Origin: Prochlorococcus sp. AG-347-L20
GTDB taxonomy: Bacteria; Cyanobacteriota; Cyanobacteriia; PCC-6307; Cyanobiaceae
DNA: 64,000 nucleotides
Reading direction: 5' to 3'
Assembly: GCA_003281225.1 (NCBI GenBank)
Contig: QCCP01000005.1
Coordinates: 41,137 to 105,136, forward strand
Shown: piece by piece, positions 56,427 through 64,000 of the stretch
How the letters are laid out: each line of letters starts with the position of its first letter
How positions within the stretch are numbered: position 1 is the first letter of the stretch
Position numbers and translations under genes: made by a program
The notes under the pieces: model-generated
The model's input: only the letters and a program-made list of their open reading frames with translations
Told to the model about the DNA's origin: nothing
Database searches by the model: none

Positions 56427-56951
56427 TTAAAAATTGTATAAAAAATTCTTCAACTTTTGATAACCCTGATTTGAAATACAAAAAGATAAAATAAGCAAAG
56501 ATTTTATTATAATCTCACCATTTTCAGCTTGATTTAAAAGCTTTTTCACTCTCATACTATCTATATTAAATCTCTCTTTAATCAACTCAATAAATCTCTT
56601 ATTAAAATCATTCCAAATAATTGAATTGTCTTTAATATCTTCTTTAGATTTCAGTATCTCTCTGATATAAGGATATAAATATTTGGACATTTCAACGGTG
56701 ATTTTAATTAAGGCATCGAATTCGTTTACTTTAATATTGTTGTTAACATAAGATTTTCTCAATGGATTATTATTCCTTAATTTCCAAATAGTAATTTTAT
56801 TTGGCAGAACATCATTTAAATCAAGTCTATTTGATAAAGCGTAAAAGGATTGAATACCATTTAAATCAATAGTTTCTAGGATTAATAATAATAAATCCAG
56901 CTTCTCTATAGATTGCCTTGATACCTGATTTCCCTTAGTTAAAACTGTAAT
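56427..56951 (-). CDS. DUF3038-like protein with apparent ATT start
   Basis: The frame between stops runs from 56960 down to 56427. The TTG at 56762 would give 111 residues, but the upstream 62 codons are clearly protein-like and fit DUF3038 (KLDLLLLILETIDLNG, then ITIWKLRNNNPLRKSY). No ATG, GTG or TTG exists above 56762. The best candidate is ATT at 56951 (174 residues), with GAGA 5 to 8 bases upstream and a TATAAT -10 at 56981-56976. Its neighbour DUF4335 follows at once. Family function is unknown. Confidence 0.6.
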   Translation of the reverse strand: MTVLTKGNQVSRQSIEKLDLLLLILETIDLNGIQSFYALSNRLDLNDVLPNKITIWKLRNNNPLRKSYVNNNIKVNEFDALIKITVEMSKYLYPYIREILKSKEDIKDNSIIWNDFNKRFIELIKERFNIDSMRVKKLLNQAENGEIIIKSLLILSFCISNQGYQKLKNFLYNF

Positions 56952-56975
56952 TGTTCTCGATTAAGATATAAGAAA

Positions 56976-56981
56976 ATTATA
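56976..56981 (-). promoter_or_regulatory. TATAAT -10 box for the DUF3038-DUF4335 unit
   Basis: TATAAT read on the minus strand at 56981-56976, in the short gap between the DUF2949 stop and the DUF3038 start. A transcript starting about 7 bp on would have a leader of under 20 nt before the proposed ATT. Confidence 0.45.
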
Positions 56982-56990
56982 ACAGAATTA

Positions 56991-57188
56991 TTAATCCATT
57001 TTTTGAAATAAAAATGAATATAACTTATCTAGTTCTTCAATAGTTAGCATTCCATAACTCCATAATAATATTGGTAATGGAGTGTTGTTTTTTATAGATA
57101 ATTTTATACCAAGTTCAATAGTAGATTCATCTAAACCTAATACATTAAATAAATAAATTATCATTTCTCTTGATAAATAATTATTCAT
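56991..57188 (-). CDS. DUF2949 family protein
   Basis: A 65-residue protein that fits DUF2949: NYLSREMIIYLFNVLGL, then a helix, and TPLPILLWSYGMLTIEELD at the C-terminal half, which is the family signature (LPxxLWxYGLxxxxxLD). It is soluble, and its function is unknown. ATG at 57188; it starts 5 bp after the UbiH-type gene stop, so it is in the same transcript. Confidence 0.8.
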   Translation of the reverse strand: MNNYLSREMIIYLFNVLGLDESTIELGIKLSIKNNTPLPILLWSYGMLTIEELDKLYSFLFQKMD

Positions 57189-57193
57189 GAATT

Positions 57194-58348
57194 CTATTTA
57201 ATACTTGAGTAAATGAGAGATTTAGTCATTTGATTAAGGACTAATTTTCTTGTAAAAAGAAATTTATTTAAAAGTAAGAATGAAAATTTCCTTATTGGAT
57301 ATAAAAAAACGTTTCGATTAGCAAAAATTGATATCAACGAGTCAGTTATAAAAATAGTGACAATAATATCTAAAATTCTGCTTGAAAAATACTTAAATTT
57401 AAATAATATCAATTGCAATTTAGTAATAGCAGCATTTTTATTAAAAAGATCATAAATAGTATTAACATCTCTCCAGCAGGTATTTAGACCCTGACCACCA
57501 ACAGGATGAAATGTATGAAATGCATCTCCTACAAAAACTAATTTTTTAAAATTTAAAACTGGTAAATTTAAGGATAATGAAACAGGAAAAATATTAAATT
57601 CACCAATTATTTGGTCCAACTTAAATTCATTAGGCAAGATTGTTGATAAATTATCCATTAGAAAATTCTTGTCAGAATTCAACCTTTCAATTGTCTTTAA
57701 TGTACTGGAAGTCCAAATTACTTGATATAAGTTTTTTTCTAAAGGTAATAATGCAAGTGGGCCTTCATTTCTAAAAATTTCATAAGCTCGTTTTTCACAA
57801 TGACCTCTAAGAGAAACTTTAAAAGTTAAACAAGACTGACTATACGATTTTTTTATATCAACAAAATCTATGAATTTTTTATCAAGTGAGTTTGCTCCTG
57901 TTGAAAAGAATTGATAGTCAAATAATATTTTTTTACGTAATAATCTCTGTGGTGTTATAAAAAAAATATTTTCATAATTGTCAATCTCTTGAAAAAATAC
58001 GTTCATGAGATCCGAATGTTTAACTACCCAGCCAATATTTTCGGCAGAACTTATATCATCATCTAAGTCAGAAGTTGATAAATTGGTGAAAGTAGAAGTT
58101 ACGCTATCTGAAATTGAAAGGGTATCAAAGCCAAATAAAAATGGTTCTAATTTTTCCCAAAGTCTGAATTTAGATAAGATTTTTCTTGTTGAATGAGTTA
58201 TTGCATAAGTTTTATCTTTATCAATTAATCTATCTTTTGTTAATAAATCAGTTAAAAAAATATTGCAATCAAATTTTGAAAGTGCAATTGAAAGTAGTAA
58301 ACCAGTGGGACCTGATCCAACAATTTTAAAATTCAATTTATTTTTCAT
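57194..58348 (-). CDS. UbiH/Coq6-type FAD monooxygenase
   Basis: FAD-dependent aromatic hydroxylase family of ubiquinone/menaquinone ring modification, 384 residues. The dinucleotide-binding fold starts FKIVGSGPTGLLLSIAL (GxGxxG), and the second FAD motif is FVGDAFHTFHPVGGQGLNT near residues 270-288. In cyanobacteria such enzymes may act on plastoquinone or other isoprenoid-quinone rings; the substrate here is unknown. ATG start at 58348, 20 bp after the previous gene's stop. Confidence 0.85.
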   Translation of the reverse strand: MKNKLNFKIVGSGPTGLLLSIALSKFDCNIFLTDLLTKDRLIDKDKTYAITHSTRKILSKFRLWEKLEPFLFGFDTLSISDSVTSTFTNLSTSDLDDDISSAENIGWVVKHSDLMNVFFQEIDNYENIFFITPQRLLRKKILFDYQFFSTGANSLDKKFIDFVDIKKSYSQSCLTFKVSLRGHCEKRAYEIFRNEGPLALLPLEKNLYQVIWTSSTLKTIERLNSDKNFLMDNLSTILPNEFKLDQIIGEFNIFPVSLSLNLPVLNFKKLVFVGDAFHTFHPVGGQGLNTCWRDVNTIYDLFNKNAAITKLQLILFKFKYFSSRILDIIVTIFITDSLISIFANRNVFLYPIRKFSFLLLNKFLFTRKLVLNQMTKSLIYSSIK

Positions 58349-58368
58349 CAGTATTATATAAGCATCAA

Positions 58369-59010
58369 CTATCTATTCAGGTAAATATAGCAAATTTCCT
58401 CAAATGCTGGTCTTAATAAATAGGGGTATTCACCAACCCATAAGTTAATTTCAGGAAGCCAAGCATCGGTCAAATAAAAATCTCTGTCAAAATTACGGTT
58501 ATCAGATGTTATTAAACATCTAATACTCGAACCAACCATAATTTGACTGTGCTTATTTTCCAAAGGAAAACTTAATTTTTCCAAATAACCATCTTCATCT
58601 TCTAATTCAAGTACTAACCAAGTCCTTTTGTTTTCGATAACTTCTAATCGACCTTGCCTATTAGATTGTTCTCTTGAACTTTCAATCTTTTCTGTTTTAT
58701 AGATATCTGATACATATCCATCAAATATAGAAAAAAATTTATATTTTCTTAATTGCAAGTTTTTTCTACTTGATTCAAGAATAGGGCCCCACATTATATA
58801 CAAAAAGAAACCTACACATAGGAATAACCAGAAATTATTAGTTTGATCTCCAGTCGAACTAATAATTAATGAGATAAATCCACCAATTGAAGAAACTATT
58901 ACTCTTTGAAGAATTTTCCTCGGATTACCCAACGCGTACTTAAATTGACTTCCTGTACCAACTGCAGGAATAAGTTTTGAAATTTGACTTGAATTAATTG
59001 GAATTATCAT
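58369..59010 (-). CDS. Conserved membrane protein, unknown
   Basis: A 213-residue protein with two membrane helices near the N-terminus (about 36-53 and 58-76), followed by a soluble C-terminal domain with a WLVLELEDEDGYLEKLSF stretch and SSIRCLITSDNRNF. It looks like a conserved cyanobacterial membrane protein, though I cannot name a family. It begins 1 bp after the dapB stop and is followed by the UbiH-type gene. Confidence 0.7.
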   Translation of the reverse strand: MIIPINSSQISKLIPAVGTGSQFKYALGNPRKILQRVIVSSIGGFISLIISSTGDQTNNFWLFLCVGFFLYIMWGPILESSRKNLQLRKYKFFSIFDGYVSDIYKTEKIESSREQSNRQGRLEVIENKRTWLVLELEDEDGYLEKLSFPLENKHSQIMVGSSIRCLITSDNRNFDRDFYLTDAWLPEINLWVGEYPYLLRPAFEEICYIYLNR

Positions 59011-59011
59011 T

Positions 59012-59860
59012 TTAAAAAATCAATTTTTCAAGTCCGTAAACTAAAGTTTCATAATTACCAATTTTTTTAATAGCCTGCAAAACTCCTGGCATATATGCCT
59101 TTCTATCAATAGTGTCATGTTTAATTGTGTAAGTTTCTCCTGGAGATCCCATGATTACTAACTGATGAGCGAGTAATCCTGGCAATCGTACAGAATGTAT
59201 ATTGATTCCTGAATCTCTGAGCCCACCGCGTACACCTTTCAATGACTCAGACTCTTTTACTAAATTCTGATTAAATTTCTTTGGATATTCTTCAATCATT
59301 TCTGCAGTTTTTATACACGTCCCGCTAGGAGAATCAGCTTTTTGATTATGATGCATCTCAATTAATTCAATATTATCGTAAAACCTTGCAGCTACAGATG
59401 CCGCTTGCTGAAGAAGAACCATACCTACTGAAAAATTAGGAATAATTGCACAACCAACCGATGCTTTCTGAGCAAAAACAGACAAATCTTTTATTTGCGA
59501 AGGGTTTAGACCTGTAGTTCCTACTACTGGTGATACCCCATATGCAATAGCTGATCTGGTATTTTCATATACAGAATCAGGATGAGTAAAATCAACCAAA
59601 ACAGGTTTGATTTTTTCACTTCTATAATTTTGACTAACGGAACATAATGTCCCTTCAAAATCATTTGAAACAAAAACATCACAATTTTTTACCTTCAATA
59701 ATTCAGAAATATTTGAGCCATTGTTCTTTTTATTTATGTCGATTGCTCCAACAAGTTCACAATCTGTAGAATTTAATACAGTATTAACAACTTCGCTACC
59801 CATCCTGCCTAAAGCTCCGGAAACTAGTACTGGTATAGGTTTTTTAGAATTTTCAATCAT
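59012..59860 (-). CDS. dapB: 4-hydroxy-tetrahydrodipicolinate reductase
   Basis: NAD(P)H-dependent reductase of lysine and diaminopimelate synthesis. The N-terminal nucleotide fold is [13 protein letters not shown], the catalytic block is [17 protein letters not shown] with the conserved His-His and Lys, and the C-terminus carries [18 protein letters not shown]. Length 282 residues is normal. First gene of the minus-strand operon and divergent from chlH. dapF, which acts later in the same pathway, is at the left of the window. Confidence 0.96.
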   Translation of the reverse strand: MIENSKKPIPVLVSGALGRMGSEVVNTVLNSTDCELVGAIDINKKNNGSNISELLKVKNCDVFVSNDFEGTLCSVSQNYRSEKIKPVLVDFTHPDSVYENTRSAIAYGVSPVVGTTGLNPSQIKDLSVFAQKASVGCAIIPNFSVGMVLLQQAASVAARFYDNIELIEMHHNQKADSPSGTCIKTAEMIEEYPKKFNQNLVKESESLKGVRGGLRDSGINIHSVRLPGLLAHQLVIMGSPGETYTIKHDTIDRKAYMPGVLQAIKKIGNYETLVYGLEKLIF

Positions 59861-59904
59861 TTTTTTAAAAAAATTTTTTTTTAAAGGTTGTTACACGCTA
59901 TTTA

Positions 59905-59918
59905 TATTGCACACAATA
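59905..59918. promoter_or_regulatory. Inverted repeat between dapB and chlH
   Basis: TATTG (59905-59909) and CAATA (59914-59918) form a 5-bp inverted repeat in the 103-bp divergent gap between dapB and chlH. It might be an operator for one or both genes, but such short repeats arise often in AT-rich DNA. Confidence 0.3.
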
Positions 59919-59963
59919 ACGTCTTTTCATTCGTAGGCTGGTAGAAATACTTAAAGAAAATCA

Positions 59964-62900
59964 ATGTTTACGCAGGTCCGCTCAGCAAACCGCAGAGTAT
60001 CTCCTGTTGAGGATAACAAACATAAAGTTGTAATAAAAGCAGTTTATGTTGTCCTTGAGCCACAATACCAAAATTCCTTAACGGAAGCTGCAAAGTCAAT
60101 AAATAAGATGAATGGCCCAATAGGTATTGACCTTAGTGGCTATCTTATCGAAGAACTTAGGAATGATAGTAATTTTGAAGATTTTAAAGAAGATATAGCT
60201 AATGCAGATATATTTGTCGCTTCTCTAATTTTCATTGAAGACCTTGCTCAAAAAGTGGTTGATGCAGTATCTCCTTTTAAAGACAAACTTAAAGCATCAA
60301 TTGTTTTCCCCTCCATGCCAGAGGTAATGAGATTAAATAAGTTAGGTTCATTTAGTATGGCCCAACTTGGTCAATCTAAAAGTATTATTGGAGATTTAAT
60401 AAAAAAGAAAAAAGAATCTGATGGAGCAAGTTTCCAAGATTCAATGTTGAAGTTATTAAATACACTACCTTCAATACTTAAATATCTACCAGTAGAAAAA
60501 GCTCAAGATGCGAGAACATTCATTCTGAGTTTTCAGTACTGGTTAGGTGGTACCACTGAGAACTTAAAAAACTTCTTGTTAATGATTTCTGAAAAGTACG
60601 CTGTTTCAGAAATCATAAAAGATCAAATAGAAGAATTCAAAATTCAAGACCCTGAAACATTCCCAGATTTAGGAATTTGGCATCCTCTTGCTCCTTGTAT
60701 GTTTGAAAGTCTTAAAGAATATCAAAATTGGGAAAATAATAGGAAAGATATAAATCCTAAAGATAACAAAACTCCAACAATAGGCTTAGTGCTTCAAAGG
60801 AGTCATATCGTTACGGGAGATGATGCTCATTACGTTGCTGTTATTCAAGAATTGGAATACAGAGGTGCGAGAGTACTACCTATCTTCTGTGGAGGTCTAG
60901 ATTTTTCTAAACCAGTTAATGAATTTTATTATGATTCCATAAATAAGGATCAACCTATAGTAGATGGAGTTGTATCTCTAACAGGATTTGCACTAGTTGG
61001 TGGGCCAGCAAGACAAGATCATCCTAAAGCTATTGAAGCACTAAAAAGGTTAAACAGACCCTATATGGTTGCACTTCCATTAGTCTTCCAAACCACACAA
61101 GAATGGGAAGATAGTGATCTAGGTTTACACCCTGTTCAGGTAGCACTTCAGATTGCGATTCCAGAGCTTGATGGTGCTATTGAACCTATTATTCTCTCAG
61201 GTCGTGATGATGCTACAGGTAAAGCGCATACTCTCCAAGATCGAGTTGATGTCATAGCTGAAAGAGCAATAAAATGGTCGACTTTAAGAGTTAAACAAAG
61301 AAAGGATAAAAAATTAGCGATCACAGTATTTAGTTTTCCACCAGACAAAGGAAATGTTGGAACGGCAGCATACTTAAATGTTTTTGGTTCAATTTATAGA
61401 GTACTTCTCGAAATGAAATCGAAAGGATATCGAATAGATGAACTTCCAAGTAATTCAAAAGAATTAATGGAAAAAGTAATTAACAACCCTGAAGCGATGG
61501 ATGGCTCTCCAGAGTTAAATATTGCTCATAAAATGTCAGTAAAAGAATACGAAGAGTTCACTCCATACTCACAAAGACTTGAGGAAAATTGGGGTAAACC
61601 TCCTGGGAACCTCAATAGTGATGGACAAAACCTTCTTATTTATGGAAAACATTTTGGAAATGTTTTTATAGGAGTTCAACCTACATTCGGTTATGAAGGT
61701 GATCCCATGAGATTGCTCTATTCAAGAAGTGCTAGTCCTCATCATGGTTTTGCGGCATATTACACGTATGTAGAAAAAATCTGGGGCGCTGATGCTGTTC
61801 TTCATTTTGGAACTCACGGCTCACTTGAATTTATGCCTGGGAAGCAGATGGGAATGAGTGAAACTTGCTATCCGGACTCTCTTATTGGATCATTGCCTAA
61901 TTTGTATTACTATGCCGCCAATAATCCATCTGAAGCCACAATTGCCAAGAGAAGAGGATATGCATCAACTATTAGTTATCTGACTCCTCCAGCGGAAAAT
62001 GCAGGACTCTATAAAGGACTTAAAGAATTAAGTGAACTCGTTGGTTCTTATCAACAATTAAGAGAAAGTAGCAGGGGTATTCAAATTGTTAATGCAATAG
62101 TTGAGACTTCTAAACAATGTAACCTTGACAAAGATGTAGAGCTTCCTTCAAAAGACGTAGAAGAACTTTCTATAGATGAAAGAGATTTATTTGTTGGTAA
62201 TGTCTATAAACAGTTGATGGAAATTGAAAGTAGATTGTTACCTTGCGGTCTTCATACTATTGGAGAAGCTCCAACAGCAGAAGAAGCTGTAGCAACACTT
62301 GTAAATATTGCATCTTTAGAGAGAGAACAAGAAGGATTAAGATCTCTTCCTGGATTACTCGCAGAATCCATCGGTCTAAATATTGAACAAATTTATGATG
62401 GCAATAATAAAGGTGAACTTAAATTTGTAGAGTTAAATGAAAAAATCATAAAGACAGCAAGAGATTCGATTTTTGCGATGGTCAACTCCTTAAAAATTGT
62501 TGATGGCAGAGTTTATTTAGAAAAATCACTTCTTTCCAAACTTTTAGATTTACTTAAAGTTTTTGGTCTAAATCTACCTACCCCTTGGCTAAGAGTCTGC
62601 AGATTAAATGGATTCAATGAAGTTCATCAGAAGGAATTAAATAAATTATTTGATTACTTACTTTTCTGTCTTGAACAGGTCTGCGCAGACAAAGAAATGG
62701 ATAGCCTCATTAAAGCACTAGATGGAAATTATGTTTTACCTGGACCAGGTGGAGATCCAATAAGAAATCCAGGTGTTTTGCCGAGTGGTAAAAATATTCA
62801 TGCACTTGATCCTCAATCAATCCCAACTACAGCAGCAGTAGCTGCAGCGAAGTCTGTTGTTGACAAATTAATTGAAAGACAAAAAGAGGAGCAAGGAACT

Positions 62901-63974
62901 TGGCCTGAAACAATAGCTTGTGTTTTATGGGGTACTGATAACATAAAAACTTACGGAGAATCACTGGCACAAATCCTATGGTTTGTTGGGGTAAAACCAA
63001 AACCAGATTCTGTTGGAAGAATTAACAAACTAGAATTAATCCCTTTACAAGAATTAGGTAGGCCAAGAATAGATGTAGTAGTTAACTGTTCAGGAGTATT
63101 TAGAGATCTATTTATTAATCAAATGGCATTAATAGATCAGGCAGTCAAATTAGCAGCTGAAGCTGATGAACCATTGGAATCTAATTTTGTAAGGAAACAT
63201 TCACTAGAACAAGCAGAAAAAGAAGGCACTTCTATCAGAGAAGCATCAGCGAGAGTATTCTCTAATGCAAGTGGAAGTTATAGTTCAAATGTTAATTTAG
63301 CCGTAGAAAATTCAACATGGGAGGAAGAAAATGAATTACAAGAAATGTATTTATCTCGCAAAACATATGCTTTTAATGCCGATAATCCAGGTGAGATGAA
63401 TCAAAAAAGAGAGGTATTTGAGTCAGTAATGAAAACAGCAGACGTTACATTTCAAAACCTTGATTCTTCAGAGATTTCATTAACAGATGTAAGTCATTAT
63501 TTTGATTCGGATCCAACAAAGTTGATCAAGACATTAAGAGATGACGGAAAAGAACCAAGTAGCTACATAGCGGATACAACCACTTCTAATGCTCAAGTTA
63601 GAACACTTGGAGAAACTATCAGATTAGACTCAAGAACAAAACTTTTAAATCCTAAGTGGTATGAAGGTATGCTTAAATCTGGCTACGAAGGAGTTAGAGA
63701 ACTTTCTAACAGACTTAATTACACTCTTGGCTGGAGTGCGACAAGTGGTCAAGTTGATAATTTTGTATATGAAGAAACTAATGAAACATTTATAAATGAC
63801 GAAGTGATGAGGAAAAGATTAATGGATCTTAATCCTAATAGTTTCAGAAGAATTGTTGGAACATTGCTAGAAGTCAATGGTAGGGGATATTGGGAAACTT
63901 CAGATGAGAATATAGAACAGTTGAAAGAACTATACCAAGAGGTAGAGGATAAAATCGAAGGAGTTAAAGAATAA
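59964..63974 (+). CDS. chlH: Magnesium chelatase subunit H
   Basis: Porphyrin-binding subunit of Mg-chelatase that, with ChlI and ChlD, inserts Mg into protoporphyrin IX, the first step of the chlorophyll branch. At 1336 residues it is full length. Blocks typical of ChlH are [45 protein letters not shown], the [16 protein letters not shown] stretch and [12 protein letters not shown]. It is the paralogue of CobN in this window. It starts with ATG and ends 26 bp from the window edge. Its product feeds the route to AcsF. Confidence 0.97.
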   Translation: MFTQVRSANRRVSPVEDNKHKVVIKAVYVVLEPQYQNSLTEAAKSINKMNGPIGIDLSGYLIEELRNDSNFEDFKEDIANADIFVASLIFIEDLAQKVVDAVSPFKDKLKASIVFPSMPEVMRLNKLGSFSMAQLGQSKSIIGDLIKKKKESDGASFQDSMLKLLNTLPSILKYLPVEKAQDARTFILSFQYWLGGTTENLKNFLLMISEKYAVSEIIKDQIEEFKIQDPETFPDLGIWHPLAPCMFESLKEYQNWENNRKDINPKDNKTPTIGLVLQRSHIVTGDDAHYVAVIQELEYRGARVLPIFCGGLDFSKPVNEFYYDSINKDQPIVDGVVSLTGFALVGGPARQDHPKAIEALKRLNRPYMVALPLVFQTTQEWEDSDLGLHPVQVALQIAIPELDGAIEPIILSGRDDATGKAHTLQDRVDVIAERAIKWSTLRVKQRKDKKLAITVFSFPPDKGNVGTAAYLNVFGSIYRVLLEMKSKGYRIDELPSNSKELMEKVINNPEAMDGSPELNIAHKMSVKEYEEFTPYSQRLEENWGKPPGNLNSDGQNLLIYGKHFGNVFIGVQPTFGYEGDPMRLLYSRSASPHHGFAAYYTYVEKIWGADAVLHFGTHGSLEFMPGKQMGMSETCYPDSLIGSLPNLYYYAANNPSEATIAKRRGYASTISYLTPPAENAGLYKGLKELSELVGSYQQLRESSRGIQIVNAIVETSKQCNLDKDVELPSKDVEELSIDERDLFVGNVYKQLMEIESRLLPCGLHTIGEAPTAEEAVATLVNIASLEREQEGLRSLPGLLAESIGLNIEQIYDGNNKGELKFVELNEKIIKTARDSIFAMVNSLKIVDGRVYLEKSLLSKLLDLLKVFGLNLPTPWLRVCRLNGFNEVHQKELNKLFDYLLFCLEQVCADKEMDSLIKALDGNYVLPGPGGDPIRNPGVLPSGKNIHALDPQSIPTTAAVAAAKSVVDKLIERQKEEQGTWPETIACVLWGTDNIKTYGESLAQILWFVGVKPKPDSVGRINKLELIPLQELGRPRIDVVVNCSGVFRDLFINQMALIDQAVKLAAEADEPLESNFVRKHSLEQAEKEGTSIREASARVFSNASGSYSSNVNLAVENSTWEEENELQEMYLSRKTYAFNADNPGEMNQKREVFESVMKTADVTFQNLDSSEISLTDVSHYFDSDPTKLIKTLRDDGKEPSSYIADTTTSNAQVRTLGETIRLDSRTKLLNPKWYEGMLKSGYEGVRELSNRLNYTLGWSATSGQVDNFVYEETNETFINDEVMRKRLMDLNPNSFRRIVGTLLEVNGRGYWETSDENIEQLKELYQEVEDKIEGVKE

Positions 63975-64000
63975 TAAATTTTTTATTTTCTGTAAATCCT

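Overview
The window is a stretch of chromosome from a high-light Prochlorococcus or a very close relative. The DNA is strongly AT-rich (by eye about 70% A+T), intergenic gaps are short, and convergent genes often overlap by their stop codons. The gene content is that of an oxygenic marine picocyanobacterium: Mg-chelatase ChlH, aerobic cyclase AcsF, HemJ, a Psb30-like photosystem II peptide, a CCB-type cytochrome b6f assembly factor, cobalamin genes (cobN, cobU) with B12-dependent MetH, and many cyanobacteria-only families (DUF1995, DUF2237, DUF2949, DUF2996, DUF3038, DUF4335, Ycf20, DUF1651). Identities rest on motif and family recognition from translations; no database search was run.

Layout. 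1-20 kb: end of pgi, leuS, an overlapping dapF / cysteine desulfurase / DUF1995 / PBP4 run, coaD, a flavin reductase-like gene, uvrC, hemJ with a PHP phosphoesterase, cobN, ilvE, metH. 20-32 kb: small conserved genes, an Ap4A phosphorylase-like gene, a ribbon-helix-helix/J-domain fusion gene, a block of inverted repeats around an 86-codon gene, pheT, rpmG-rpsR, a catalytically intact RNase II-type gene, metG, an LptC-like gene, a CCB-type gene, cobU, trmL, a CAT-anticodon tRNA and clpS. 32.6-36.4 kb: a low-density islet of very short genes (about 49-129 codons), many with one membrane segment, including a DUF1651 pseudogene, a secreted thioredoxin-fold protein and a small ribbon-helix-helix gene flanked by matching palindromes. 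36.7-55 kb: peroxiredoxin, a membrane protein, an FtsH whose zinc motif is lost, rpmF, ycf20, a HAD phosphatase, psb30, a YkgJ-type gene, two tandem half-size GDT1/Mnx transporters, a Zam-like RNase II homologue with a degenerate active site, acsF, tldD-pmbA, fmt, terC, mfd. 55-64 kb: a minus-strand run from dapB through an unknown membrane protein, a UbiH-type monooxygenase, DUF2949, DUF3038 and DUF4335, then chlH on the plus strand.

How the genes fit together. Tetrapyrrole metabolism is well represented: HemJ and AcsF act on the haem/chlorophyll branch, ChlH inserts Mg, its paralogue CobN inserts Co, CobU works on the lower loop of cobalamin, and MetH uses the product. Translation genes (leuS, pheT, metG, fmt, trmL, rpmG, rpsR, rpmF) and repair genes (uvrC, mfd) fill much of the rest.

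The items most worth following up are the FtsH pseudoprotease (HEXXH replaced by NEVGR, first membrane helix missing), the RHH/J-domain fusion, the small RHH gene with a predicted autoregulatory operator array, the inverted-repeat family at 22.86-23.60 kb, a DUF3038 gene that appears to start at ATT, and the islet of unannotated micro-genes. Several genes listed here are below 60 codons and were found by reading the intergenic DNA directly.
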